Assembly: GCF_051622035.1 (NCBI RefSeq)
Contig: NC_135359.1
Coordinates: 33,943,501 to 34,007,500 of the forward strand
Origin: Arctopsyche grandis
Lineage: Eukaryota > Arthropoda > Insecta > Trichoptera > Hydropsychidae
Direction of reading: 5' to 3'
Length of the DNA stretch: 64,000 nt
Position 1 is the stretch's first letter. Every line of letters starts with the position of its first letter. Shown here one piece after another: positions 8,652-19,917 of the stretch. The translations under genes were made by a program, and so were the position numbers. Below the pieces are notes generated by a model. It was given only the letters and a program-made list of their open reading frames with translations, was not told the DNA's origin and did no database searches.

Positions 8652-11559
8652 GGCGCTAGTGGCGCGCGCTCATGCCCATGCCGACGCCGACTGCGGGGCC
8701 CCGGGGGCGGAGGCGGGGCGGGGGCGGAGGCACGCGACTCGCGACTCGCCACACGCACACGCGCGCCCCCGGGGTTACCACCCGACGCGCGCCCCCCGCC
8801 CGGCCCCCGCCGACTTTTCCTCTTCTTTAGCTATAAATACTATTCGGACTACTATTGCGACCGCGATGGCCACTTTCCGCTTTCCCGCTCTCCTCCGCTA
8901 AACTCTAAATCGATTCCAATTTTCTTCTAGCCTTTCGACGCCTACGCCGTCGAATATGTCCTCGAAATAGATAAATACCACGACCAACGGATTCATATTT
9001 TCTCCCCTTTTCTATCTTTCTTATTCAAAGTGCCGTCGTATTTTTTCGTCCGACACCCTTTCGATCGCATTATTTTATTATTAAATACGTACATTTCGTT
9101 CATATGTAAACGAATAAGCTTGCGTTTTTACCCATTAGTAATGTCTATTTAAACTGTTTATCGAAATATTTTTTTACAATTTACCCTCTGAGCTTTAATC
9201 GTTTTGGTAATTAAATTATTACGCACATTACGATCGTCCGTAAGACAATTTTTACCATGAAAATCGCGAATACGGAATATTTGGCACTAGAGTTCTCATT
9301 AGGTATGATAGACTTTTCGGCTGCCAGATGTTCCGATATAGAGATTTTAGTGACTTTTGGGCTAGCGCTTTGTGGGCAATAATCACTGAACCGTTCGTTT
9401 TATAGTAAAAATATGTACGAATATAAAATATACCCGCTCGTTTGATTGAACCGAATATAAATTTCCGTTTGTGACAAAATGTCCCACTCGCAAGTACGAA
9501 GTAAAAATTCATACATGCATACGTAAAAATAATACTTAGAGATACGATATTCGAGATTCGTCTCGCAGATACGATTGTGATTTTCGACCGTCGAGAAAAG
9601 AGACATCGACAGAGCGAAGTTCTGCACAAAGCGATTTTTCACGCGCCGCTATATAAGATCTCGATCGCGGAATATCTGGCACCCGAAAATTCCATCCATC
9701 GAGATTGAGGTACGCGAACTATCATCCCGACGAGAACTGGATATTTTCGCTGCAACGATTATCGTGTGCGCGATCACAATGTGCGAAATATCCAAAATGT
9801 CGAAAACGCAAGCGCAAAGCAATCACAATCGCAATCGAAAAGTAGTCGACGCGTTCCCATCGCGCGCGGAAAGAAGGCGAGGTGTGGCCACCCCGAGGCG
9901 CGTATACGTATACGAGAGCGAGTTGCGAGAGTATGCGTGCGCTGCCGTGTGCCGTGTGGCGCCGCACGCGGGGGTCGGGAACCTTCGCGCTTCGAACCCC
10001 TCCTCATTCCTCGCCCTCACTCTCCTCTCCTCTCCTCTCCTCTCCTCTCTCCTCTGCTAGCCTCTCCTTAAAGATTACTTCGTCGACGGCGATGTGCAAT
10101 TATGACAGTGAGGACGATTTTTCGCAATCGTACCAGATTTTTAATTATTTTTTTTATTTATTTCCATATCCGAGGCCAGCGTTGTCTTCGAACCCTCGTT
10201 CGATCGCATCTATACACTCGTTTACGAAAAGATCTCTTCATTTGTTCATTTCTACCCGTCGTTCGATGCAAACTATTAAAAATTTGTACTTTTGTGTGGA
10301 ATAATAAAAAAAAACGTACACGTCAGGGGTTCGTAACCTTTCGAGCAGTTCGCATGAAAATGGGTACAATTCTAAAACATGATCGTTAGGTTAGCGTCGA
10401 CCGAAAGATTCTTATAAATAATTTTACAATAACGTCGAATTGAGAATTTTGTCATAATAATACACGTCGAATACAAACGACGACATCGGAAATATAATCG
10501 GAAAAAAAATGTTCGAAAATTGCAATTTTGGTGTTGAAAAAACGGAAAAAAAGCTGAAACTCGACGTTAATCTTCGAAAATTACTTTTCCACACGTCCAA
10601 TAGCTTTTTGTCGAGATTTAATTTCAATATGTTCACAATGGAAATATGTAAAATACACGTGTAAATTTGCATGTAGATACGAAGTAGACCGTAAGGTGAT
10701 GAACCGAATTTAAAATTTTAAGCGCATCAAGATAAATATCAAATTTTAGTCTATTATTTGACACAATAATAGACTAACTATGACGTTTAAAATACCCTTT
10801 GTTGAAGAAATGTATTGTATCACACGACCCGACGCATGCTGCGTACAAATGTATACATATGTATATGTTTGTAATTCCATCTTCCATATCGAAGTTCATG
10901 CGTTCATACGAAATTAAATGGCCGATTTTTACTTACCTCCTTTACGTTTCACATGGCTTTCGTGTTAGTGGTCATTTTTATCTCTTATTTAGTCAATCGG
11001 AGTCAACGTACAGTTTCTACTAATTTCATATTATAAATATTATTTTCGGAAATTTATTTATTATAATTATATCTAAAAATATCGATTTCAAGTTTGAATT
11101 ACACTTATTTTCATCGAAGAGAGCATTATGGAGCGTCACCGTTGCTATATTTTTTTTACGTAAAAATGGGTTAATTGTCTGAAAATTGACAATTCAAGAC
11201 AATGAAAGTTACAAGATTACTATGTTTATTGTTGCTTGAAAGTTAACCCGCGTATTACGTAGTATTATATGTCAAAAGTTCAAAAATATTATAAAAATAT
11301 CGACAATTTAGAAGAAAAAGTACAGTATATACATATGTAGATACAAAGAGAATCCTTAAAAAATAGGTAATTTAATTTTTTCGACATACGTCATATATTA
11401 TTATATTACAAACGGGGACTAAAAATAAAACGAAAACGAAATTATTCGATATTTTTGGAATTACAAAAATGGCAACCAGATTAAAAACAAAATATAGTAT
11501 TATAGTAAGCAGTTAATACTCTTTATTAAATTTCAAAGTAAATACACCAATATTATAGA
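8652..11559. other. Intergenic region upstream of the ZAD gene
   Basis: The first ~170 bases are GC-rich and probably include the zinc-finger promoter and leader. The rest is AT-rich without a supported gene. It contains a (TCTCC)n tract (about 10,022-10,058), a perfect 12-bp inverted repeat (10,747-10,758 with 10,765-10,776), and at 9,661-9,790 a repeat related to the sequence flanking the hAT element at 19,926-26,183. The open frames here overlap in several phases and look random. Confidence 0.45.
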
Positions 11560-11567
11560 GTATTAAC

Positions 11568-11749
11568 CAGTGCCGGCCTTACACCCGATGGCGCCCTCGG
11601 GCAATTTTTTCTAAACACCCTTAGAAAGAACTTTCGCCTTTGGCGCTCTAATCTAAAATTTTGAATGGCTTTTGGCGCTAATTTTAAATTTTAAAGCGCC
11701 TTTGGGACATTGTTCGGCGCCCTAACTTATACCCCCTAAACCGGCACTG
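11568..11749. mobile_element. hAT-type MITE, 182 bp
   Basis: The ends are CAGTGCCGG and CCGGCACTG (inverted), flanked by GTATTAAC (11,560-11,567) and GTATCAAC (11,750-11,757), an 8-bp target duplication with one mismatch. CAGTG ends plus an 8-bp duplication are diagnostic of hAT elements. At 182 bp without a reading frame it must be non-autonomous. Confidence 0.8.
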
Positions 11750-11757
11750 GTATCAAC

Positions 11758-12122
11758 GAATCAGATAAACCAGGTTATAAAATTAACTTCAATTTAAAAT
11801 TTTTATAATTTTAACACATCGAATCGAAAATCTGCGTTTATTGAAAGTACAATGCGTATACTTACTTACATATTATATAATATACCTAATATTATGAATA
11901 ACTTATGGAATAGTTGCAATTACCTACAATATGTGTATGTAGTATGTGCTCTTTTTAAAAGTCGAAAAGAACATCCATATGTAAAAATATAAAATAACTA
12001 GTGTTGAGTCATATTAAGTTATGAAATAAAAAAAAAAAATTTTAAAGAAATGTATCGTTCCTGTGTTGTATTTTTTTAAAAAATTAAAAAATAAATCGAA
12101 AAAATTAAAAAAAAATAAATAA

Positions 12123-12166
<44 letters not shown>

Positions 12167-13323
12167 TTTATTAGGAGCGGTGCGGGGCCCCATGGAGGCT
12201 GTGTCCGCTCGGCGGGGCCACAGGGTGCTTTGCCCCCTTCGGCGGGACCCTATGGGGGCTGTGCCCCCTGTGGCGCCTTCCGCGGGACCCCATGGGGGCT
12301 GTGCCCCCGGCGGGGCCCCATCTGGCTGCGCCCCCTGCGCAAAAAAATAAATAAATCGAACGTGTTTTCCCACCCAACCAATGACCACCCAAATAGCCCA
12401 AACATTAGTGTTTTATATGTATAGATTATTTAATATGAAAAAAAAAATGGTAAAAACTACCTTCATATAAACAATATAAAACACCAATAGAAAAATTAAT
12501 TAATTAAATAAATTTTTCAATTATTACCGCTGTCGGATGCCTCATCAGTCATCACTGAGGATCGTGACTAGCAACCAGTTGCTTCCATTCAGTTCTGAAT
12601 TCGGCCCGGCGAAGACTTGCTACCATGGAAGCGGCTATCCTTGACATTTTCAATAGATGGTACTAAATGCACCGAGACTTGCCCTAGAGGAAACATTGGT
12701 AGCAAACAGTATATATATATATATATATATAGAAGCGTTTTCTTGATCTGTTATTATGTTCGTTTTATATTCGTACATTTTGCTGGCAGTGTTTTAACTG
12801 TGACGTACATATGTATGTCGAATCGGAACGACTATTATATACTTAGTCACCGGATCCAGAAGGTGCCGCGTATTGTTCAAAGGTTGTAAATGCATTGTCA
12901 TCGCGGTATAAGTGCATCGCGGATACACACACATACAGAATAGCGCTATTATATACATATATACTATATGATATGATATGATGATGATGATGATAATTTG
13001 TTAGATCTACATTCTATCATCACACAGTTAATAGTGAGGCGAATATGTCCTGCAATCAAATTTATAGTCGTGGCTTTAAATAAATTATTTACCGAAAAAG
13101 TTGTTTTTTATTAAATTAATTGATAGGTTAAGTTGTTCGAAAAAAAGTTTGTTGACACTGAAGCGGAATGTGCATACGGATGTACATATGTACGAGTATA
13201 TTCCCAAGATAGAGCTGTAATAAAGGTTTCGTTAATTTGAATAGAAATATTAGTCGCACGACGCATCATACATATTCAAGAATTTTTCCTAGTTTGAAAT
13301 GTGGAGAATAGAAAGTATGTAAT
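11758..13323. other. Intergenic DNA with simple repeats
   Basis: No supported gene. It includes an (AT)n tract at about 12,127-12,162, the GC-rich minisatellite listed separately, a short (AT)n at about 12,711-12,730, and ATATG/ATG repeats at about 12,965-12,990. The segment near 12,530-12,620 is less AT-rich and looks like a degraded repeat of unknown type. Confidence 0.4.
12178..12344. repeat. GC-rich ~29-bp minisatellite
   Basis: Five diverged units built on GGCGGGRCCCCATGGGGGC and TGTGCCCCC, 27-41 bp each, sit in very AT-rich surroundings directly after an (AT)n tract. Open frames across it are by-products of the repeat. Confidence 0.6.
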
Positions 13324-13335
13324 GGTCCGTACGCA

Positions 13336-15823
13336 CCAAACCAACGACGATTTTGGGCCAACTTTTAAAACCAGTAGCGTACAAAATATCGAAATAAAAA
13401 TTAAATAAAAAAAATTGAAATTAAATATCAAAATTAAGCTAACGAGCGAGATTGAGCTAAAATTAGATCATCGTTGATGTTTTGAATTACAATAATGTTT
13501 TGAATTACGACGATGCGCATTACAACCAGAGAAATATTATAATTACGAGCGAAAAAAACCTTGTTATTGTTTCTTTTAAGTCGTCACGATAACTACTGTG
13601 TTTCCCCCTTCGGAAATATTTAACCAACAACGATTTTGGGCCAACTTTTAAAACCAGTAGCGTACAAAATATCGAAATAAAAATTAAATAAAAAAATTAA
13701 GCTAACGAGCAAGATTGAGCTAAAATTAGATCATCGTTGATGTTTTGAATTACAACAATGTTTTGAATTACGACGATATTTTTTTTATTTTTTATTTATT
13801 TATTTAACATATAAGCCACAGTGACATTACAGAGATCTCCAACGCGTCGCTGTGGCCGGTCATTCAGTAATAATAACATGATAACAGTAATAATAACTTA
13901 TAATAATAACAATAGTAACACAACATCATTAAAATCATAAAAAAAAGAAAAAACATAGATAAAGTAATAACAATCATTAATATTTATAATAGGCAAAATC
14001 AACCACTGGCATTCCTCAACAACCACCCAACCAGATTAGTATATTTTATATTGAAGAGGTCAATTTCACCAGAAATCCTGTTAAGCAGATATATCGCTCT
14101 AGATATAGGAGCCATTGACAACATATTTGTGCGAGCCACAGGAGGAACAAACAAATCACGATTTCTCAAGTCCCTGAATTTACAAGGTGCATTAAACCTA
14201 AATTCCTTTAGAACCTGAGGATTGTTTATTATCCCATTCAACAGCTTAAAAAGTGTCTTCCCAGTAACATATTCCGACGAGACTCCAATGAGTTGAAACC
14301 TAACGCCCCTAATAGGAATGCACTAGGATATAGCCAAGGATAATAACCATACTGTTTCAAATAAAGATATCTGAGAAACCGTTTTTGGATTCTCTCAATC
14401 TTCAATGAATGAGTTATATGGGTAGGATTCCATATAATAGAAGAAAATTCTAGAATACTACGTACTAAAGATTCATAAAGAATTTTAAGCACCAACGTAC
14501 TCTGGAAAGGTTTGCTAACTCTTAGTAAGAATCCCAGCATTTTTGTTGCACGCAAACAAATATTGTCTATGTGTCGTTTAAATTGAAAATTATTCGAGAA
14601 CAAGACCCCCAAATCACAATATTCATCTACAAACTTTAATTCAACACCACTTAGGCGATATGGATAAATCAAGCGATTTGAAGATCTTGTCACATTGAGA
14701 ACACAGCATTTTTGAATGCTAAAAAATAATTTATTATCGACAGACCAACTTGACAGCGCATCTAAGTCCAATTGGAGAAGGGCTGCGTCACTATGAGACT
14801 TAACTGTCTTAAAAAGCTTAAGGTCATCGGCGAATAAAAGATAGTCTGAATACTAAATTATTTTTGAGATGTCATTAATGTAAATTAAAAAGAATCATGC
14901 ACAGAGTCGTCAAGCCAGGTTTCCGTTAGTACCAGGATGTCAGCACATTGAATAGCCGAGTTAGAACCTAATTCATCCAGTTTAGATTTAAGGCCTCGTA
15001 CATTTTGATAGAAAATGCTTATATTATGCATTACAACCAGAGAAATATTATAATTACGAGCGAAAAAAACCTTGTTATTGTTTCTTATAAGTCGTCACGA
15101 TACACCAATGTGTTTCGCCGTCGATGAAATATTTAACAAAAAAAATGTCGGTGATTTGTCAAAGGGTTTTTTTTTCTTTCGTCGAAATAAAATTAATAAT
15201 CACACATTATCCGATAAATTTTACCTCTGAGATGGATTTAATTATTTGATTTATTTCGACGAGAGAAACAATTGAAGACATTATCCGATAAAATTTACCT
15301 CTGAAATGATTAAATTAATTGATTTATTTCGACGAGAGAAACAATTGAAGACAAAAAAATTTCCTTTGTTAAAACCGACAACGTCTCGGGTTGAAACCAT
15401 CACTCGGTCACCCATACTAACAAATGATATATGCCCAGTAACTGCGCATTACGGGGAAGTAAAAATAATAATTCTTTGATTTTTTTTCGATCTTAGTGCG
15501 TATCTACGTAAGTCAAAACATCTTCGACAAACAAAAGTCGAGGATTATCTGTATGTGATTGTTGATGATCTAATTTTAGGTCAATCTCGAAAATTTATTT
15601 AAATTGGGCATGTTCTGTTTTAACTTTCAATATTTTATTTTAATTTTAATATATTGATTATAATTTTATTTTGATATTTGAATTTAATTTTAATATAATA
15701 ATAATATTTTTAATTTTGAAATTTAATTTCAATTTTTAAATTTAATTTTTATTTCGATATTTTGTACGCTACTGGTTTTATCCTGATGGTTAAATCGTTG
15801 GACCAAAATCGTCGTTGGTTTGG
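13336..15823. mobile_element. Non-autonomous long-TIR DNA element (MULE/Foldback-like)
   Basis: The termini are inverted: CCAAACCAACGACGATTTTGG at the left and its complement at the right. Both are flanked by TCCGTACGCA (13,326-13,335 and 15,824-15,833), a perfect 10-bp target duplication. Homology between the arms continues for hundreds of bases (the ACCAGTAGCGTACAAAATAT and GAGATTGA-CTAAAATTAGATCATC blocks). The left arm has a second partial copy of the end starting near 13,628. Long inverted repeats with a 9-11-bp duplication suggest a Mutator-like or Foldback element. No transposase is present. A truncated LINE has inserted into it. Confidence 0.7.
13778..15022 (-). pseudogene. Internally deleted LINE (CR1/Jockey-like)
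   Basis: On the minus strand the fragment begins with the start of an apurinic-type endonuclease (Y-Q-N-V-R-G-L ... L-T-E-T-W-L-D, about 15,020-14,885). It then jumps to the reverse-transcriptase core: Y-I-N-D-I, an in-frame stop, and the catalytic F-A-D-D motif near 14,815. The C-terminal thumb-like region follows (14,771-14,238 and 14,241-13,999, two frames). It ends in an A-rich tail at 13,778. The intervening endonuclease and finger/palm sequence is missing, so it is dead. It sits within the long-TIR element, whose uninterrupted homologous sequence is seen at 13,490-13,560. Confidence 0.75.
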
Positions 15824-15894
15824 TCCGTACGCAGCATAAAACGTTGGCGCGAATACGCACGTCGAGAAATGTCAGAGAGATGTAGAGAGTAGGG

Positions 15895-15945
15895 AGCGGA
15901 ATAGCGGAATAGCGGAATAGCGGAATAGCGGAATAGCGGATAGGC
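15895..15945. repeat. 8-bp minisatellite (AGCGGAAT)n
   Basis: Five to six near-perfect copies of AGCGGAAT lie about 70 bases before the MVD start codon, between the end of the long-TIR element and the gene, and so probably in its promoter or leader. Confidence 0.75.
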
Positions 15946-16011
15946 GGTTGTGCGAGCGAACGGGTCGGACGTGTCGTGTCGTGACGTGGTCGTCGACACT
16001 AATTGAAAAAG

Positions 16012-17196
16012 ATGAGCTCGGGGAGAACGCGCCTCGTCACTTATTCGGCACCGGTCAACATTGCCGTCATCAAATACTGGGGCAAGAGAGACGTCGAGCT
16101 GATACTGCCTCTGAACGACTCGATCAGTGGAACCCTCGACACTTCCGATATGTGTGCCACCACCACCGTACTGGCCTCTCCTCAATTCTCGTCCCACCGC
16201 CTGTGGCTGAACAAATCGGAACAACCCATCAATCAAAGAGTACAGGCGTGCATCGACGAAGTGAAAAACAGGGCCACACTTCAGCAATCAGTTCCCGAAC
16301 AACAACTCGATTATCACATTCACATATGTTCAGAGAACAATTTTCCAACTGCTGCTGGTTTGGCATCATCGGCCGCCGGTTACGCTTGCTTAGTGGCCGC
16401 TCTATCCAAGCTCTATCACCTCAAAGGAGATCTCACCGGCATCGCCAGGCTCGGCTCCGGGAGCGCTTGTCGTAGTCTATATGGAGGTTTTGTCCAATGG
16501 CACTCCGGAACACTTCCAGACGGCTCCGACTCGATAGCTACCCAAATAGTTCCCGCTCAACATTGGCCTCAGATGAGAGTATTAATCCTAGTAGTCAGCG
16601 ACGACCGTAAAAAGATCAGCTCGACGAATGGCATGCAAATCAGCGTTCGCACGTCCGAATTGCTCAAATATAGAGTGTCCGAGTGTGTCCCCAAACGGAC
16701 GGCTTCGATCAAAAAGGCCATCTTGGAGCGAGATTTCGAAACTTTCGCCGAGATAACCATGAAAGATAGTAATCAATTTCACGCCGTGGCTTCCGATACG
16801 TATCCTCCTTGCGTTTACACGAACGATGTCTCTCATGCTATAATCCGAATGGTGCATTCGTACAATGAGGCTTGCGGTTCGAATAAGATAGCGTACACTT
16901 TCGACGCGGGTCCAAACGCTTGTCTGTACATGCTCGAAGATCAGATTCCGTTCGCTTACAGTCTGGTCAAAGAGACGTTTCCATCTGATTTGGACAAAGA
17001 CGTAGAGTATGTTAAGGGGAATGTGATGGTAGAAGCGCCGTTGCCCGAGTTCGTTAGGAGTGGGATGGTATTCGAGAAACATAAGAAGAATTTGATCAAG
17101 TATTTAATTCATACGAGCATAGGAGATGGGCCATACGAGGTGATCGACGTAAACGGACACCTCATGGATGAAGCTGGTTTGCCAAAGTTTTTGTGA
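16012..17196 (+). CDS. Diphosphomevalonate decarboxylase
   Basis: A 394-residue GHMP-kinase-fold enzyme that uses ATP to convert mevalonate diphosphate to isopentenyl diphosphate, CO2, ADP and phosphate, the last step of the cytosolic mevalonate pathway (juvenile hormone, ubiquinone and prenyl groups in insects). Signatures are intact: N-terminal A13-P-V-N-I-A-V-I-K-Y-W-G-K, the phosphate-binding loop around S119-S120 (GLASSAAGYACL), G148-S-G-S-A-C-R154 with the substrate-binding Arg, K251-D-S-N-Q-F-H, and F297-D298-A-G-P-N with the catalytic Asp. Length matches the family (~390-400). The start is the first ATG; an in-frame TTG at 16,003 is ignored. It is intronless although its neighbours are multi-exon, which suggests a retrocopy origin, yet the frame is undamaged. 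A DNA element ends 188 bases upstream. Confidence 0.95.
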   Translation: MSSGRTRLVTYSAPVNIAVIKYWGKRDVELILPLNDSISGTLDTSDMCATTTVLASPQFSSHRLWLNKSEQPINQRVQACIDEVKNRATLQQSVPEQQLDYHIHICSENNFPTAAGLASSAAGYACLVAALSKLYHLKGDLTGIARLGSGSACRSLYGGFVQWHSGTLPDGSDSIATQIVPAQHWPQMRVLILVVSDDRKKISSTNGMQISVRTSELLKYRVSECVPKRTASIKKAILERDFETFAEITMKDSNQFHAVASDTYPPCVYTNDVSHAIIRMVHSYNEACGSNKIAYTFDAGPNACLYMLEDQIPFAYSLVKETFPSDLDKDVEYVKGNVMVEAPLPEFVRSGMVFEKHKKNLIKYLIHTSIGDGPYEVIDVNGHLMDEAGLPKFL

Positions 17197-17906
17197 TATT
17201 AGAACTGTGGTGATGGGCGAACAATCTCAATGGTTGTTATCAACTTTTAACAAATCGAATTTATAAAGTGAATCTATTGGTGGAAGACTGATTTTTGTAA
17301 ACACTATGTAGTTCATTTGGCGATGCTTATTAGTAATATTTACCGTGCCTTGAGTAGATTAATCACCCTGTAATGGATATGAGGTTGAGTACATTTATTG
17401 TGTGTACGTTTATGAAAACCTCAGTTAAGAAAATTTAACTGAGTTTCTAGCTTTTTTCATATCGGTTATCATGCATATAGAAATATGTATATTGTACTCT
17501 CGTAAGTTTCGTTTTATGATGTGAATATCTCAAGTTCGCAACAAAATGGATGTGTAATATTTGGTTTTCATTCATAATTGGATAAAAATACAAATAAAAT
17601 AATAATTGCATTGATCCGCCTGCACAAATTTTCATCAGTTCTGTATTATGTTGTTATATTATACATATTGTGGTGTACGAATTTTTATATGTATTTATAT
17701 GTATATAGGTAATATATTAAAAAATATATATATATTAGGTTACAAAATTATTGAGTTTTCTTTTTTCAACTTTAAAATTGTACATATGTATTATGAAATA
17801 AAAACGGCAAGATATGTTGTATATTTGGTTATTTTAACTTTATTTGTATAGGTAGGTATAAAGTGTAAGCATGGTCAGTATGAATATTCTAAAATATTGT
17901 CAATGA
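17197..17906. other. 3' space between convergent MVD and UPF0415 genes
   Basis: AT-rich. AATAAA occurs at several places on the plus strand (for example near 17,593 and 17,797), usable by MVD. No gene was seen. Confidence 0.45.
17839..17844 (-). promoter_or_regulatory. Polyadenylation signal for the UPF0415 gene
   Basis: TTTATT on the plus strand reads AATAAA on the minus strand, about 63 bases after the stop codon at 17,907-17,909. Confidence 0.55.
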
Positions 17907-19594
17907 TTATTTTTTAACATTGAGGACGGTAGCTGTGGCTTCTTTTTGTTCGGTCAGCGCTCTCGATTCGTGGATGATGGCAGCGTACGATATTCCCTAA
18001 AAGTATAAGCGAAAATATACATAAATATGTACATATGTATATCACGATAAACATGATACTTTGTAATGTGTACATATGTATGTAACTTCATTATTTACTT
18101 GTTGTTTGGCTGCTCTTACGAAACCTTCATTAGCGGAAACGGTCAGCGCTCGAACTCTTTGGCCAAAATTAAAAACGATCTTTGAACGTAACCTAATTCT
18201 TCCTTTGACTTTCAGTTCAGCTCTTTTAATATCATCAGGACCTTTGAAATAAGCGCGATCGTTTCGTCGTTGGTATGATAGAATAATTAATATAAATAAC
18301 ATAAATTTGAAAATATCGAAAATTTGAAAGATTTGTACCATTTTGATCGTCCGGCATCACGGTTAATCGTTCTCTAAGTTGGTCAGTCCTCAATTTTTCA
18401 TTAGGACCTCCGAGAATATTGACGATTTTGCTGAAATCGTCCCAAGCAGCTTCGCAACAAATAAGCGTTTTACCTGTAATCCATATTACGGACTTCAACT
18501 TTTATCTGCGATTGAAAATATGCAGATATTAAAAGCAACGTTACCTTGAAATAAACGCTCCAGATCAGGTTTGACGGGCCTTTGAGCTTCCCAGGCTGCC
18601 TGCTGACTTAACAGTGGCTGTTTAAAGACGAAGTTGCAGTGTCCATTTGTAAGATTGCTGACGTATGCCATCATCGTAGTGACATCGAGGTTTAGTGTGT
18701 CCACTTCGGTTATTTGATTTTCAATATTAATCTGCTTATCATCGTTTTTCAGAATCGTTTCACTGAAATCGTACATACAAACATGTTGTGGACACGTACA
18801 ATAACAAATATTATTTTATCGTCAGTGTTGTCTGTACCTCGAATCGGTATCGCTGAATTCATTATCGGACACGTTAAAAGATTCTGTCGCAATTAGTTCA
18901 CCTTTTACTATAATTCCGAGATTTTGTAATTTCATAGCCAACACGTCTTCAATGCCACTGACGAATTCGAAAACAACCTACATACAAATTTTATGTGAAT
19001 GTATTTAATATGAAAGATGAAATTTTAAACGATCGAATGCAACTAACTTGGGGCGTTTGGTAGAAACATGGATGTTGGATTGCGCAACTTAAGTAGTCTT
19101 CGGCCTGGTCAAGGACAGATCTGGCTCCGTACGATGCGTTTCCGTGGCTCAAAGCCGAAAGGGATCTAGGATTACGTGCTATAACTTTAGTCCATATTCT
19201 TCCATTATCACTAATTACGTCAATGCTTACTCGGTTGCCGTCGTTAGTATGAAATACTTTGCTGAGGGCTATCACACCGGGTCTTAAGGCACATTCAACG
19301 ACTGCGCTGAGATGACGTAGGTTCGAACATGACAATTGTTCTTTCTTAACAAATTGAGAAGACTTAAGCTGCAAAGTGGAAATATCTAATGTAATAATTT
19401 CGCAATATTGCACAATCGCAGTTATTACTGATATACATATGTAGAACCTTTTTCAAGAATGACACTTCTTGTTGAATTTTTTTTCGTATTTTATAGACGC
19501 CATCGATTTGTACGATTGGAAGCAATCTGTCCGCCAATTCATTTCCGAACAAAATTTTTTTCTCGAGGTCGGCAGCCACATCAGTGTCCGCCAT
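17907..19594 (-). CDS. UPF0415/DUF1308 protein (C7orf25 homologue)
   Basis: Seven coding exons on the minus strand: 19,594-19,448; 19,368-19,048; 18,977-18,838; 18,762-18,545; 18,473-18,339; 18,241-18,099; 17,996-17,907. All junctions are GT-AG, the phases agree, and the product is 397 residues; an in-frame ATG four codons upstream (19,606) could add four. Recognised by similarity to vertebrate C7orf25: the block with L-R-H-L-x-A-V-V-E, the segment L-N-L-D-V-T-T-M-M-A-Y-V-S-N-L, the LGGPNE stretch, and the C-terminal T-V-S-A-N-E-G-F-V-R-A-A followed by H-E-S-R-A-L-T-E-Q-K-E-A. The family is widely conserved, with no established biochemical function that I can state with confidence. No signal peptide or membrane segment. 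It is convergent with MVD and head-to-head with the AAA gene across a transposon cluster. Confidence 0.9.
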
Positions 19595-19917
19595 GACAAC
19601 TGTCAAACGAGAAATTGACAGGTGAGATCGTCATAACGGCACAAATTAAGACCAGGCGATCTTTACTCCTTTTTTTCTGTTTGTTTATCTAAAAAACAAA
19701 GGTTTATCCATTCATTTAATTTTTTACATGAGCTAAGTTTATCCGTTCATTTTAATAAAGACGTATATTTTTTCAGGCTTTGCCCGCCGCACGGGGGTAT
19801 TTGGATTTTAAATAAAAAATCTTATACAAAAACTACACAGATGAATAATTGGGATTATTCCGCACAAAGCAGTCTCGCAGACGTCATTAAAACATCTGGC
19901 ACTCGAAAATTTAATCC
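19595..19917. other. Upstream region of the UPF0415 gene
   Basis: Short gene-proximal sequence before the hAT element. Bases ~19,885-19,917 match part of a repeat also found at 9,671-9,705, whose continuation is found on the far side of the hAT element at 26,192-26,285. Confidence 0.5.

Noticed and set aside
12014-12401. 124- and 76-residue Gly/Pro-rich frames near the minisatellite
   Set aside because: Translation of the GC-rich minisatellite plus (AT)n; no gene signals.
16003-16011. Upstream TTG as start of MVD (adds M-K-K)
   Set aside because: Animal genes start at ATG; the ATG at 16,012 gives the family's usual length and N-terminus.
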